Assembly: GCF_026072915.1 (NCBI RefSeq)
Contig: NZ_AP025943.1
Location: forward strand, 434,001-498,000
Direction of reading: 5' to 3'
From: Akkermansia biwaensis
Lineage (GTDB): Bacteria > Verrucomicrobiota > Verrucomicrobiia > Verrucomicrobiales > Akkermansiaceae
DNA: 64,000 nucleotides
Below are positions 27,225 through 38,967 of this stretch, in pieces (position 1 is the first letter of the stretch; each line of letters starts with the position of its first letter). A program made the translations under genes and the position numbers. Under the pieces are notes generated by a model. That model was not told where the DNA came from, made no database searches, and saw nothing but the letters and a program-made list of their open reading frames with translations.

Positions 27225-29435
27225 TTAATACAGATCCTCATTATCATTGGACTGCGTAGCCGCCAATTCCTTGGCTTTGCCGGAACGCTCGGCCTTCTTC
27301 AGGGAAGAAGCGTCGGCGTTCCCGCCGGAAGCGCCGCTTTCCGCAGAATAATAGGAGTAGTAGGTTGTGTAATATTGATACTGGTGATCGGAAGTAATGT
27401 CCACATTATTCATCACCACGCCCGCCAGATTGCCGCCGACGGATTCAATGACCTGCTTCTGCCTCAGCAGGGCCTTCAACGGAAGCTTGCGCGGCTGGAC
27501 AACCATCAGGGTCATGTCCACCTCGCTCACAATCACGGCCGAGTCACTGACGCCGAGGATGGGCGGGGAGTCCACCAGCACGATATCGAAGCGCTGCTTC
27601 ACCTCCTGGAGCAGTTCGCTGAACTTGCGTGAGTTCAAGGCGCCCGAGGGGTCAAAAGGAACCGGCCCCGCGGGCATGACGTACAGGTTTTCCACAGGCG
27701 TCTGGAAGATCACTTCCTCCAGCGGATAGTCTTCCAGCAGATAGGACGTCAGCCCTGCTTCATTGTCCAGTTCATAGTATCTGTGCAACTTGGAGCGGCG
27801 AAGGTCCGCATCAATCATCAAGGTGGCATACCCCCCCTGGGCGCAGATGTAGGCCAGGTTGCACAACGTCGTGGTCTTGCCTTCCCCGGCACTGCCGGAA
27901 ACAAAGGTCAGGGAAATTTCCTCAAGCCCCTTCTTGTTGAATTCTATATTCGTCCGCAAAATACGGTAGGCTTCCGCATCCGGCCCCAGAGAACCGGCGG
28001 AATGCAGGATGGGAACGTTTTTGGGAATGATACCCAGAACAGGCACTTGCAGAGCCCGTTCCACATCCTCCATGGTCTTGACGGAAGTATCCATGAATTC
28101 CAGCAGAAGAGCCAGGCCCATGCCCAGCAGCAAACCGGCAACGGCGCCCACCGCCAGGTTCAGCGTTACATCCGGCTTGTAGGGAGCCGTAGGCAACAGG
28201 GGATTATCATACATCTCAATCGATTCACGGGGAACACGCAGACGGGCGATTTCATCCTTGTAGCGTGCATCCAGGGTTTTGAGCTGATCCAGGGCCGTAT
28301 CATACTCGCGGCTGGTCTGTTCATAAACGGGCATCTTCATCACATGTCTCCGGAGATCCTCTTCCTTTTGAGCTACAATCTTCGCCCACTTCACACGGCT
28401 TGCCGTAACCATTTCCAGCTTGCTTCTCAAAGAGGAGCGCAGGCCCACAAGTTCCTTGTTCAGCTTTTCCTTCAAGATGTTCGCCGTTTCCTGGAGAGCC
28501 ACCATCTTGGGATGCTTGGGGCCCAGGTTCTGGGCCTTGAGATTTTCCCTCTCCTTATCCTTCTCCATGTACTCCTGATAGGTTTTGCGCAGGGAGTCCG
28601 CCGCCAGAATTTCCGCATTCAAAAGATCGGAGTTGGTGACATAATCCATCAGCTTGTCGTCCGGAAGACGCTGGACTTCCGCAACATAGGCGGCCAGTTC
28701 CTGCTCATCCTTCTCAAATTTCATGAGCTGTGCCTTGGAATTCCGGAAATCCTCGTCTTCCATGGCTCCGGTCATCACGGAGCGGTTATCCCCACTCCTG
28801 TACATGGTGGAGGGCAAATAATCGTTTTCCGCAATCAACTTCTTGAGAGCCATCATCTTGTCATTGACAATGTCCTCCTGTTCCCGGAGAACGTCCTGAA
28901 GGCTCTTGATAGCCGTTTCCACCAACCGGTTTTCACGCATTTCACGGTCCTGCTTGTACGCCTCCGGGACTGCCTTGGCAATGTTCTGAACCAGTTTGGG
29001 GTCAGGCCCGGAGACAATGACATCCACCAAGTCCGTTGCACGGAGGGGGGATACCTTGATCATTCCAGCCAGGTTGGTAGCAGCCAAATCATCCGTCATG
29101 CCCCATTCCGCAGCCAGATTCAGTTTTTTGGATACCACTTTCAGCACTTCGGACGAAGTCAGCACCGAATACTGCATGGGGATGTAGTTGTCCGTGATAT
29201 TGGACGATGCCACGACATCCTCTCCCGTACCGATCCCCATCACTGGCCTGGGACGCTTGATCTGAAACTTGCTCGTCGCACGGAACGAAGGAGGCATCAG
29301 AAGCGTCACCACCAGGGAAATGACCAGAACCAGCATGAAAACAAGAAAGACTTCTTTCCAGCGGTTTTTCAGAACTTGTATATAATCAATATTGCGTACG
29401 ATAGGATCGCCATTCTGCTGATCTGGGGCATTCAT
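27225..29435 (-). CDS. Wzc/GumC-type polysaccharide copolymerase and tyrosine autokinase
   Basis: A 736-residue inner-membrane protein controlling polysaccharide chain export. An N-terminal membrane helix (about 28-48) opens the Wzz/PCP domain. A long periplasmic coiled coil follows (about 170-400), and the second membrane helix is at about 424-446. The cytoplasmic bacterial tyrosine kinase domain contains Walker A GSAGEGKT (514-521), Walker A' IDADLRR (541-547) and Walker B VLVDSPP (619-625). A tyrosine cluster for autophosphorylation lies at about 686-696 (HQYQYYTTYYSYYS). A strong hairpin sits between it and the upstream barrel gene, so it may be made at lower levels than the upstream genes. 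Confidence 0.95.
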   Translation of the reverse strand: MNAPDQQNGDPIVRNIDYIQVLKNRWKEVFLVFMLVLVISLVVTLLMPPSFRATSKFQIKRPRPVMGIGTGEDVVASSNITDNYIPMQYSVLTSSEVLKVVSKKLNLAAEWGMTDDLAATNLAGMIKVSPLRATDLVDVIVSGPDPKLVQNIAKAVPEAYKQDREMRENRLVETAIKSLQDVLREQEDIVNDKMMALKKLIAENDYLPSTMYRSGDNRSVMTGAMEDEDFRNSKAQLMKFEKDEQELAAYVAEVQRLPDDKLMDYVTNSDLLNAEILAADSLRKTYQEYMEKDKERENLKAQNLGPKHPKMVALQETANILKEKLNKELVGLRSSLRSKLEMVTASRVKWAKIVAQKEEDLRRHVMKMPVYEQTSREYDTALDQLKTLDARYKDEIARLRVPRESIEMYDNPLLPTAPYKPDVTLNLAVGAVAGLLLGMGLALLLEFMDTSVKTMEDVERALQVPVLGIIPKNVPILHSAGSLGPDAEAYRILRTNIEFNKKGLEEISLTFVSGSAGEGKTTTLCNLAYICAQGGYATLMIDADLRRSKLHRYYELDNEAGLTSYLLEDYPLEEVIFQTPVENLYVMPAGPVPFDPSGALNSRKFSELLQEVKQRFDIVLVDSPPILGVSDSAVIVSEVDMTLMVVQPRKLPLKALLRQKQVIESVGGNLAGVVMNNVDITSDHQYQYYTTYYSYYSAESGASGGNADASSLKKAERSGKAKELAATQSNDNEDLY

Positions 29436-29463
29436 GAAGAGACGGTGCGGTAGTAAGATAAAA

Positions 29464-29501
29464 CTCCTCTAATTGTGAATGAACATTCGCAATTAGAGGA
29501 G
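29464..29501 (-). terminator. Strong hairpin between two genes of the export operon
   Basis: An 18-bp stem with one G-U pair and a 2-base apex lies between the barrel gene and the kinase gene. It spans 29464-29481 and 29484-29501, with arms beginning CTCCTCTAATTG. On the minus strand GTTTTATC follows. This is a terminator or attenuator inside the operon. Confidence 0.75.
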
Positions 29502-29526
29502 TAGAAACATTAATTGTCAATCAAGC

Positions 29527-30735
29527 TTAGAAGCTGTAATTCATTCCGAAGGAAAACACATTCCGGTTATAGCTCGGCATGGGGAAGTTATATCCGCTGT
29601 AGGAGCCATTCGTATAGGAATACTGGGCCGTAAGGGCCAGCACGTTGGTCAGCATCATCTTGACACCGGCCGTCGCGTTGAACGTCAGCGTTTTCGTATC
29701 AGTACTCGAGGAACTCGGGCGGGAATAATCGCTGGAGATCAGGTTCACGCCGGCATTCAGGCTGACCCGGTGCGTCACCTTCATCGTGCTGGTCAGACCA
29801 ACGCGCCACGTCTCGTTGGAGTAGTAGCTGGCGCCCGTTTGGGGAACGTAGGTGTTCGTTGCTTCGTTGGAGTAGCGAACGAACATGCCCAAAGAGAAAC
29901 GGTCACTCATGCGATGGTTCAGGCCAAATTCCGCTGACGGGTAGGTCTTGGTGCCGTAATTGTCCACGTGCTTGAACTGGGGACCGACACGCAGCGTGGC
30001 GGAAGTGTTCTGAGCTACGGCATATTCGGCGCCGGCCATGACGAAGTTGGAGAATTCGTTATTGCCGTATTCGCGGTCACAGTAGGAACCATTCCAGTTA
30101 ATGGACAAAGCCAGGCGTTCCGTCCATTTGTACCGATTATTCAGATTCAGGTTGAAGTACTGACGGTTATCAGTTTTGGCGGAATCTTCCTGATAATCGA
30201 TCATGGAGTAGCTGGCGCCTACCGTCGTGGAATAACGGGTGGTCCATGCTTTGCTCAGGGAACTGGAAACATACACGTAAATGTAGTCGCCGTCACGCCG
30301 GGAGTTGGCGATGCCGTTTGAGTAGTTGGGTTCCGGCTGCCAGGCAAAGGAAAGGCTGCCGTTGTAACGCAACGTCTGGTCAAAACTGTGGGAAAGGCTG
30401 GCGTTCAGCGTGGAGTTGGAAAGAGATTCATTCGTATCGCCTTCCAGGTCTTTCAAGTAGAAAATGCCGCCGAGCTTGGCAGAGAAGGCATACTGGGTAA
30501 CGGCATCATAATTGGCGAGGGAGGCGCCAATGTCCGTGCTGATGAATGCGCTTTCCTGCTGATTGGAGTTGGTAGCATTCACGTTATCATCATAGCCGCC
30601 GGCTACGTTGAACGTCCATTTCAGGGGAAGGGATTCTTCCAGCCCTACAGGACCGGCAAGCGTGTACAGGGACTGCCCGTAAGCGTGAGCTCCAACCAGG
30701 CCGGAAGCGAGCAGAGAGATAAAAAGACTCTTCAT
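29527..30735 (-). CDS. Outer-membrane beta-barrel protein of the polysaccharide operon
   Basis: A 402-residue protein with a signal peptide (MKSLFISLLASGLVGAHAYG). The body is made of many amphipathic, aromatic-rich strands, such as FNLNLNNRYKWTERLALSIN and LALTAQYSYTNGSYSG. It ends FGMNYSF, a terminal phenylalanine typical of outer-membrane barrels. It resembles the uncharacterised barrel proteins found next to EPS/exosortase export genes in Gram-negative bacteria, perhaps the outer-membrane pore for the polymer. It is 32 bases downstream of the 30768-31445 gene. The family name is inferred from context. Confidence 0.8.
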   Translation of the reverse strand: MKSLFISLLASGLVGAHAYGQSLYTLAGPVGLEESLPLKWTFNVAGGYDDNVNATNSNQQESAFISTDIGASLANYDAVTQYAFSAKLGGIFYLKDLEGDTNESLSNSTLNASLSHSFDQTLRYNGSLSFAWQPEPNYSNGIANSRRDGDYIYVYVSSSLSKAWTTRYSTTVGASYSMIDYQEDSAKTDNRQYFNLNLNNRYKWTERLALSINWNGSYCDREYGNNEFSNFVMAGAEYAVAQNTSATLRVGPQFKHVDNYGTKTYPSAEFGLNHRMSDRFSLGMFVRYSNEATNTYVPQTGASYYSNETWRVGLTSTMKVTHRVSLNAGVNLISSDYSRPSSSSTDTKTLTFNATAGVKMMLTNVLALTAQYSYTNGSYSGYNFPMPSYNRNVFSFGMNYSF

Positions 30736-30767
30736 AAATTTTAATCCGTTTTAGGTATAGGAGTTAT

Positions 30768-31445
30768 TTAGTTGCCGGAAGGATTGGATACGGGGGCAGG
30801 ACTCGTAGGCGTGCCGCCCACGGGAATACCGCCGGGCATGACAAGAGCGCCGGCGGAGGCGTCTTCACCGGGATTCACAATAAGTCCGTGCGTCTGCGTA
30901 GTTAAACCCTGCAAGGGATTGTCGGGAGTCTTGGCGGCCACTTCTACAGCTATGGAAGGCACCGTCATCGCCACGGGGGAATGACCGAGAGCCCTAGTCA
31001 CCGCTGCACAAATCGGAGAAACGGAAGCGTAAGGCTTGGGCTGCACGGAAACGGCGGCAGATACGATATTGCGCACATTGGCTTCCGTAACCTTGGTTCC
31101 ATAGCTCCTGACGGCAGCGGAAGCCACCTGGGGGGCATTAACCGGAAAAGCTCCGGCTGCCATGGAAACCATCTGTGCCATGACTGCGTCGGACACACCT
31201 GCCTTGACAGCGCTGTCCAGCACGGCGGATACAGCCTTCATATCCAGGGCTCCGGACCTGCGACCCGCTTCAACGGTAGCAGCCATCTTCTGGATAAAAA
31301 CCTTTTCAGCCGCAGAGGCCTTAACATGATCAACAGCCGGAGCGGCTGACGGAGAAGCAGCTTGCTGAGCCACACCGGAAAGTGTGCCCGCAAATGCAAG
31401 TACCAGCACGGAAAGTGCCGTCTTCGTAATGGACCTGGCCTTCAT
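30768..31445 (-). CDS. Exported alanine-rich hypothetical protein
   Basis: A 225-residue protein with a signal peptide (MKARSITKTALSVLVLAFAG, cleavage near GVAQQA). The domain is Ala/Val-rich and helical (about 40-170) and the tail is Gly/Pro-rich (GALVMPGGIPVGGTPTSPAP). I recognise no family. It is the first gene of the leftward export cluster and begins 32 bases downstream of tRNA-Gly on the same strand. It could be an accessory periplasmic protein for polysaccharide export. The tail resembles disordered linkers. Confidence 0.7.
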   Translation of the reverse strand: MKARSITKTALSVLVLAFAGTLSGVAQQAASPSAAPAVDHVKASAAEKVFIQKMAATVEAGRRSGALDMKAVSAVLDSAVKAGVSDAVMAQMVSMAAGAFPVNAPQVASAAVRSYGTKVTEANVRNIVSAAVSVQPKPYASVSPICAAVTRALGHSPVAMTVPSIAVEVAAKTPDNPLQGLTTQTHGLIVNPGEDASAGALVMPGGIPVGGTPTSPAPVSNPSGN

Positions 31446-31476
31446 TGGAAGAATATTGTAGCAGGTGGTTAAAAAA

Positions 31477-31550
31477 TGGAGCGGGTAACGGGAATCGAAC
31501 CCGTATGATCAGCTTGGAAGGCTGGAGCTTTACCATTAAGCTATACCCGC
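31477..31550 (-). tRNA. tRNA-Gly (TCC)
   Basis: A 74-base cloverleaf on the minus strand. The acceptor GCGGGTA pairs with TACCCGC, the anticodon loop CTTCCAA has TCC, and the T-arm is ACGGGTTCGATTCCCGT. The CCA is encoded at 31477-31479. A T6 run follows directly, then the first gene of the export operon. Confidence 0.93.
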
Positions 31551-31694
31551 ACAACGCCCGCATTATGTTCAGGAGTCGGAGATAAGACAAGTTTTTTTTC
31601 ATTGAGGAATCAAATTTAAAAAAATAAGACGCAGTTTATTCTGTTGCCTTGACATTCCCCGCTTCACCCGGTAAATAAACGCCGCGCATATTGT

Positions 31695-31768
31695 GCGGGC
31701 GTCGTTCAATGGTAGGACGCGAGCTTCCCAAGCTTGAGACGTGGGTTCGATTCCCATCGCCCGTACCA
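31695..31768 (+). tRNA. tRNA-Gly (CCC)
   Basis: A 74-base cloverleaf on the plus strand. The acceptor GCGGGCG pairs with CGCCCGT, with a G-U first pair. The anticodon loop TTCCCAA has CCC, the T-arm is GTGGGTTCGATTCCCAT, and the CCA is encoded. It is divergent from tRNA-Gly (TCC), about 145 bases away. Confidence 0.93.
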
Positions 31769-31923
31769 AACTTTTCATGCCGCAAGTTTTTGTCCATCAT
31801 TGCTTGCGGCTTTTGTTTTCTTGAAAGCGCGGAACAGAGGGAATTTACAAGCGGAACGGCAGAAAAATCCGCATACCGTTCTGGGATGGAAAACCACCGC
31901 CGGAATGGCATGCGGAGAGGCCG

Positions 31924-34155
31924 TCAGCAACCCAGTACGAACTTCTTCTGAACCTTCGCAAGAAGGAGCACCTTGCGGATCATGGTGCGGGTTTCATTGA
32001 GAAGATTGAGATACAGCAGGGTTCTTCTCATGTCGGAAACATTCTCCGTACGCAGTATGATCTGCCGTTTGACCGCTTCCGCGAATTCTTCGTCCAGGGC
32101 ATCAATGCCGTCCAGGCATTCGTCCAAACCGCTGTAATCATTGGTCTCCATCATGTCCCGGAAGCGGGGATACAGGGAGGAAACCCGGTTATTCATTTTC
32201 CGCAAGTCTTCTATGTATTCCATGTCCAGTCCCTCATGGTTATTGTCAATGTAGGCATGGCTGGCCGTAGTGATGTTGGAGAGGGATTCAAAGACGGAGG
32301 TGGCGTATTCCACCATCTGCACATGGCGCTTGCCGCGGTCCGCCTCCCCGTCCCGCAATTCCTGGACCACGGGCATGACTTCCATCGCCATCTTGTCGCC
32401 CAGGGAACGACGGATCCCGCGAGATTCCTTGCGGAGTTTTTTCAACCGTTTCCGGTCTTCCACGTTCAGGGCTTCCAGATTCATCTCATAGATTTCCGCC
32501 ATGCGCTTCATCAGCTCAATGATTTCCTCGTTATAACGGCTCAGGGAGGAAGCGTCTGCATAATTCCTGCCTTTCACCAATTCCGCCGCCTGCGTGCGCT
32601 TTCTGTGCAGGCGGGCGCTTTTCAGCAGCAGGTATGCCGCTAGAACGCACATGGTGATGATTCCGAAGACGCCGCCGTACACAATACAGGCCGCCACCAT
32701 GCAGCACATGGCAAATGCGGCAAACGCCGTAAAGAACCAGCCGGAAATAACCGTGATCACCCCGGTGATGCGGTACACGGCGCTATCCCTCCCCCAGGCC
32801 TTGTCCGCCAGGGAGGAACCCATGGCCACCATGAAGGTGACATATGTGGTGGAGAGGGGAAGCTTGAGCGAGGTGGCCAGGGAGATCAGAAGGGCGGCCA
32901 CGGTCAGGTTCACGGACGCACGGATCAGGTCAAAGGAGGCTCCGTTGTCCGGCCCTTCCGAAACGGGCTGGAACCGTTTTTCAATAAATCTGCCCACGCT
33001 TGCGGGCATGATTTTTTCCACCACGCGGGAAGCGTTCAACGCATAGCGAACCATCATCCGCGCCGGAGGAACGGAACCGAATCTTTCCACTCCCCCGCCC
33101 TGCCGGGCCAGGTTGACTTCCGTATCCGTCACGGTCCGCGCCTTTTTGGAGAACATCAGGGCCAGCACCATGATGAGGCCAGCACCCAGCAGGTAACGCC
33201 AGTCCGCCGTCACGGGAGCCGTCAGGCCGCCCATGGTCAGTGTGGAAAGGTCCATGCCCTGCGCCACGGCGGCTGAAGCGATTTCCATGGAGGACTGCCC
33301 AGCCATGAAGACGCCAATGAAGTTAACGAGGTCATTCCCGGCAAAGGAGAGGGCCAGGGCCATTGTACCGGCAAGCACCGCTATCTTCAGGATATTGACT
33401 TTGCAAACATTCTGGAGTACGGCCATCAGAACGGTCCAGAAAACAAAGCTGTAGCATACGTACAGCCAGATGTGCGCGTCCAGGTGGCGGATCATGTCCT
33501 TCGTGACCAGCGTGCTGCCTTTCAGCCCCTTGAATACGGCAAAGTAGGTGATGGCCGTCAGGGCTACGCCGCACCAGACGGCGCCCAGATACTTGAAGGA
33601 TTTCCTGTAGTTGAAGGAGAAGATGAGGCGGGAAATCCACATGACCGATATACCGCAGATGAACGCCACAAAGACGGAGGAGAAGATGCCGGAAATGATC
33701 GCCAAAGCTTTGGAGGAGTTGATATAGCTGGCCAGGTCCTGCGCCACGCCGGGTTCTCCGGACCAGATTTTGAACAGCGCCACGGCCACCGCGCCCCCCA
33801 GCAATTCAAATACAATGGAAACCGTCGTGGACGTGGGAAGGCCGAAAGTGTTGAACACATCCAAAAGGATCACGTCCGTCAACATCACCGCCAAAAAGAT
33901 CAGCATGATGTCATGGAAGGTGAATTGGGCTGGCATGAATACCCCGCTCCTGGCAATTTCCATCATGCCGCTGGAAAACAGGGAGCCAATGATAATACCC
34001 AGAGCGGCCACCAGAATAATAGTCCGGCGAGGAGCAGCCTTGGAACCGACAGCGGAGTTCAGGAAGTTGGCGGCGTCATTCGAGACGCCAACCACGAGGT
34101 CAAAGCAGGAGAGTACCAGCAGCAAGCCTATGATGAAGTAATAGATAGGGTCCAT
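31924..34155 (-). CDS. PiT-family inorganic phosphate transporter with PhoU-like tail
   Basis: A 743-residue inner-membrane phosphate (or metal-phosphate) symporter. The N-terminal PiT repeat has GVSNDAANFLNSAVGSKAAP at residues 23-42, followed by FNTFGLPTSTTVSIVFELLG. A second repeat lies near residue 270 (LSFAGNDLVNFIGVFMAG). About 10 or more membrane helices follow. The last roughly 210 residues are soluble, charged and helical (from AELVKGRNYADASSLSR). They look like the PhoU-type helical bundles seen next to or fused to PiT transporters, which usually regulate uptake. No pho box is evident. The symbol pit is not assigned because the substrate is not shown. Confidence 0.9.
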   Translation of the reverse strand: MDPIYYFIIGLLLVLSCFDLVVGVSNDAANFLNSAVGSKAAPRRTIILVAALGIIIGSLFSSGMMEIARSGVFMPAQFTFHDIMLIFLAVMLTDVILLDVFNTFGLPTSTTVSIVFELLGGAVAVALFKIWSGEPGVAQDLASYINSSKALAIISGIFSSVFVAFICGISVMWISRLIFSFNYRKSFKYLGAVWCGVALTAITYFAVFKGLKGSTLVTKDMIRHLDAHIWLYVCYSFVFWTVLMAVLQNVCKVNILKIAVLAGTMALALSFAGNDLVNFIGVFMAGQSSMEIASAAVAQGMDLSTLTMGGLTAPVTADWRYLLGAGLIMVLALMFSKKARTVTDTEVNLARQGGGVERFGSVPPARMMVRYALNASRVVEKIMPASVGRFIEKRFQPVSEGPDNGASFDLIRASVNLTVAALLISLATSLKLPLSTTYVTFMVAMGSSLADKAWGRDSAVYRITGVITVISGWFFTAFAAFAMCCMVAACIVYGGVFGIITMCVLAAYLLLKSARLHRKRTQAAELVKGRNYADASSLSRYNEEIIELMKRMAEIYEMNLEALNVEDRKRLKKLRKESRGIRRSLGDKMAMEVMPVVQELRDGEADRGKRHVQMVEYATSVFESLSNITTASHAYIDNNHEGLDMEYIEDLRKMNNRVSSLYPRFRDMMETNDYSGLDECLDGIDALDEEFAEAVKRQIILRTENVSDMRRTLLYLNLLNETRTMIRKVLLLAKVQKKFVLGC

Positions 34156-34683
34156 ATGTGTAATAAACGGCCTTCTATTACCTGAACCCTTTCCGGTACT
34201 CCCGTTTTAAAGCGTGAAGAATTCGTCACATTTGCCGTAAAGCCGCCTCATGGCCGTGCAACGTGAACGGGTTCGTTCCCTCCCCTGATGAAATCTTGCC
34301 CTCCTTTTCTGCTGTCCTGGGGGCTTTTTCTCCCTCTGCCGGGAGAAATTGATGCCGATACGTGGGAGCTTGTCCCCCACATGGGGCAGCACTCTACGCA
34401 GCCCCCCGGACCTCACAGTCATCAACCATTTCCTTCTTCAAATCGTCAGCCTGCGGTGGAACGTCATGGAGGTATATTTTTTTCATGTAAAGGAAAAAAG
34501 CGTTGCCGTCCTGCTTCCTCTCCCTTCCTGTTGGGAATAGTTCCGATGTCCGTCTCCTCCTGATCTTCATCCGGCATGAGTCGGCAAACAGCGGAAGGTC
34601 CGGAAAACAGCAGTCTCTTCCGGTCAACTGGAAAGAGGCGGTCGCCGCGCCAGCCCGGAAGACCATTTCTTTTCCAAATAAAA
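34156..34683. other. 528-base intergenic stretch, no supported gene
   Basis: Lies between the divergently placed PiT start and the groL terminator. Short frames on both strands lack a plausible protein. I saw no tmRNA, SRP or RNase P core signatures. It may contain the promoter region of the transporter gene. Confidence 0.5.
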
Positions 34684-34710
34684 AGGCTCTCCGGAAAAAC
34701 CGGAGAGCCT
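34684..34710 (-). terminator. Rho-independent terminator of groL
   Basis: On the minus strand an 11-bp perfect stem, AGGCTCTCCGG with CCGGAGAGCCT, has a TTTTT loop and is followed by TTTTATTT. It is 40 bases after the groL stop. Confidence 0.9.
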
Positions 34711-34749
34711 GAATGATTCGTCGCATTGTCCCGAAGAAACGGGGAGGGC

Positions 34750-36414
<1,665 letters not shown>

Positions 36415-36445
36415 TTAAAGATGTGTGTGAATAAATAAGGTTGGT

Positions 36446-36736
36446 TTAGCCGATGATGGCCAGAATGTCGTTTTCAGACAGGATCAGATAATCTTCTCCG
36501 TCCAGCTTGATTTCCGTACCGCCGTACTTGGAAATGAGAACCCGGTCGCCGGGCTTGACGGTGAATTCGATCAGGGCACCCTTGTCGTCGCGGCCTCCGG
36601 TGCCTACGGAGATCACTTCCGCTTCCTGCGGTTTTTCCTTGGCGGTGTCCGGCAGGAACAGGCCGCCGGCGGTTTTGGTTTCAGCTTCAATGCGCTTGAC
36701 CAGCACACGTTGTCCGAGGGGTTTGATGTTAGCCAT
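36446..36736 (-). CDS. groS: Co-chaperonin GroES (Hsp10)
   Basis: A heptameric lid of the GroEL chamber. The 96-residue protein starts [18 protein letters not shown]. The mobile loop is [19 protein letters not shown] and the conserved end is [14 protein letters not shown]. It precedes groL by 43 bases and follows dnaK by 90 bases, with a hairpin at 36783-36821 in the gap from dnaK. Co-transcription with groL is near certain. Confidence 0.98.
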   Translation of the reverse strand: MANIKPLGQRVLVKRIEAETKTAGGLFLPDTAKEKPQEAEVISVGTGGRDDKGALIEFTVKPGDRVLISKYGGTEIKLDGEDYLILSENDILAIIG

Positions 36737-36782
36737 AGTATGTTGTGTTTGTTTTATTGTAGATGAATATATGGATGTAATG

Positions 36783-36821
36783 TTCCGGAGGGAGGAGGAA
36801 GGTTTCCCCCGCCCTCCGGAA
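36783..36821 (-). terminator. Hairpin between dnaK and groES
   Basis: TTCCGGAGGG (36783-36792) is complementary to CCCTCCGGAA (36812-36821), with a 19-base GC-rich loop, just after the dnaK stop. There is no T-run, so it may be a processing or stabilising hairpin and not a full terminator. Confidence 0.45.
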
Positions 36822-36826
36822 AAGGT

Positions 36827-38755
36827 TTATTTGTCGTCGTCGACGATTTCGGCGTCCACCACGCGGCCTTTCGCCTTGCGGGGGCCGTCGGAAGCTTCTT
36901 CCTCAGGAGCGGCTCCCGGCATGGGGCCGGACGCACCGGCGGACTGCTGGGCGGCTTCCGCTGCCTTGTAAAGGGCTTCCAGTTTGGCTTCCAGGTCGCT
37001 CTTGCCGGACTTGATAGCCTCATAGTCCTTCCTGGAAATGGCTTCCTTCAACTTGGCCACCTTGCCTTCGATGTCGCTCTTGAGGTCCGCGGGCAGCTTG
37101 TCGCCCATGTCCTTGAGCTGGCGTTCCACGGAGAAGCAGAGGGAGTCGGCCTGGTTGACGGTGTCAATCTCTTCGGCGCGCTTCTTGTCTTCTTCCGCAT
37201 GGGCTTCCGCATCGCGCTTGGCGCGTTCGATTTCATCCTTGGACAGGCCGCTGGAACCCTGAATGGAAATCTTCTGTTCCTTGCCGGTACCCTTATCCTT
37301 GGCGGAAACGTGCAGAATGCCGTTGGCGTCAATGTCGAAGGTGACTTCAATCTGAGGCACGCCGCGGGGAGCCGGGGAAATGCCGTCCAGCTTGAAGTTG
37401 CCGAGAAGCTTGTTGTCCTCAAACATCTTGCGTTCGCCCTGGCACACGCGGATATCCACGGCGGGCTGGTTGTCCGCGGCGGTGGAGAACACTTGGCTCT
37501 TGCGCACGGGGATGGTCGTATTGCGGTCGATCATCGGAGTGGCGATGCCGCCCATCGTTTCAATGGACAGCGTCAGGGGAGTCACGTCCAGCAGCAGAAC
37601 GTCGTTCACGTCGCCCTGAAGCACGCCGCCCTGAATAGCGGCGCCCACGGCCACTACTTCGTCCGGGTTCACGCCCTTGTGGGGTTCCTTGCCGGCCAGC
37701 GTATGGGCCATTTCCTGAACGGCAGGCATGCGGGTCATGCCGCCCACCAGCACCAGTTCGTCAATGTCGCCGGTTTTCAGGCCGGAGGCGGAAATGCAGT
37801 CCAACACGGGCTTGCGGGTGCGGTCCAGCAGGTCTTCCGTAAGCTGTTCCAGCTTGGGACGGCTCAGCGTCAGCTGAATATGCTTGGGGCCGGAAGCGTC
37901 CGCCGTGATGAACGGCAGGCTGATATCGTAACTCTGTGTGGAGGAAAGGGCAATCTTGGCCTTTTCGGCTTCTTCCTTGATGCGCTGGATGGCGTCCGGC
38001 TGATTGGAAAGGTCCATGCCGGAATCCTTCTTGAACTCATCCATGATCCAGGAAATGATCGCGTTGTCCCAGTCGTCGCCGCCCAGGTGGGTGTCGCCGT
38101 CGGAAGCTTTTACTTCGAAGACGCCGTCGCCGATTTCCAGCACGGAAATATCGAAGGTGCCGCCGCCAAGGTCATAAACGGCGATGTTTTCATTGGACTT
38201 CTTGTCCAGGCCGTAGGCCAGGGCCGCAGCGGTCGGTTCGTTGATGATGCGGCGCACTTTCAGGCCGGCGATTTCACCGGCGGCCTTGGTCGCGTTGCGC
38301 TGGGCGTCGTTGAAATAGGCGGGAACGGTAATCACGGCTTCCGTGATGGTTTCGCCCAGTTTCGATTCAGCGTCGGATTTCAGCTTGGCCAGCACCATGG
38401 AAGCGATTTCCTGGGGTGAGAAAGTCTTCTTTTCACCGCCCACTTCCACGCGGATGTAAGCGTCCCCGTTGGGAGCTTCCACGATTTCATAAGGAACCTT
38501 TTTATCCTCGTCCGTCAGCTCGCTGTACTTGCGGCCGATCAGGCGCTTGGAGGAAAACACGGTGTTCTTCGGATTGGTCACCGCCTGGCGTTTGGCGGCC
38601 TGCCCCACGAGACGTTCACCGCTTTTGGTGAAGGCCACAATGGAGGGAGTGGTGCGCGCACCTTCGCTGTTTTCAAGAACGGTCGCCTGACCGCCTTCCA
38701 TCACAGCCATGCACGAGTTGGTCGTGCCCAAGTCAATTCCTAATATTTTAGCCAT
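36827..38755 (-). CDS. dnaK: Chaperone DnaK (Hsp70)
   Basis: An ATP-dependent chaperone of 642 residues. The nucleotide-binding start is [20 protein letters not shown]. Hsp70 signatures [20 protein letters not shown] and [20 protein letters not shown] follow. The substrate-binding domain shows [21 protein letters not shown] helical lid ends with a Gly/Ala-rich linker and the acidic tail [12 protein letters not shown], close to the usual EEVxD-type end. grpE and dnaJ are not adjacent. The upstream region contains the terminator of the gene at 39013 and no CIRCE element. A weak sigma-32-like pair (TTGAAC, CATTT) near 38863-38890 is speculative. Confidence 0.98.
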   Translation of the reverse strand: MAKILGIDLGTTNSCMAVMEGGQATVLENSEGARTTPSIVAFTKSGERLVGQAAKRQAVTNPKNTVFSSKRLIGRKYSELTDEDKKVPYEIVEAPNGDAYIRVEVGGEKKTFSPQEIASMVLAKLKSDAESKLGETITEAVITVPAYFNDAQRNATKAAGEIAGLKVRRIINEPTAAALAYGLDKKSNENIAVYDLGGGTFDISVLEIGDGVFEVKASDGDTHLGGDDWDNAIISWIMDEFKKDSGMDLSNQPDAIQRIKEEAEKAKIALSSTQSYDISLPFITADASGPKHIQLTLSRPKLEQLTEDLLDRTRKPVLDCISASGLKTGDIDELVLVGGMTRMPAVQEMAHTLAGKEPHKGVNPDEVVAVGAAIQGGVLQGDVNDVLLLDVTPLTLSIETMGGIATPMIDRNTTIPVRKSQVFSTAADNQPAVDIRVCQGERKMFEDNKLLGNFKLDGISPAPRGVPQIEVTFDIDANGILHVSAKDKGTGKEQKISIQGSSGLSKDEIERAKRDAEAHAEEDKKRAEEIDTVNQADSLCFSVERQLKDMGDKLPADLKSDIEGKVAKLKEAISRKDYEAIKSGKSDLEAKLEALYKAAEAAQQSAGASGPMPGAAPEEEASDGPRKAKGRVVDAEIVDDDK

Positions 38756-38967
38756 ATCGTTATGTTAGATTGTTTTGAATGGATTCCGTTGAGATTTGAT
38801 CTCCCTATGACCTGAAGTGTCATACAGGCAAACTCATGTTCATGCCCTACTTGGTGCAAATGCCATGCCAGCCCCGTTCAAATAGGGCATAAACATAATA
38901 ATCCTCTGTATATCAAAAATGAATGGATTTTACAACTTCTCCACTAATTTTCCTGGCGCATCCAAAA

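Noticed and set aside
34156-34683. Stable RNA genes (tmRNA, SRP RNA, RNase P)
   Set aside because: None of the conserved core sequences was seen; a covariance-model search would be decisive.
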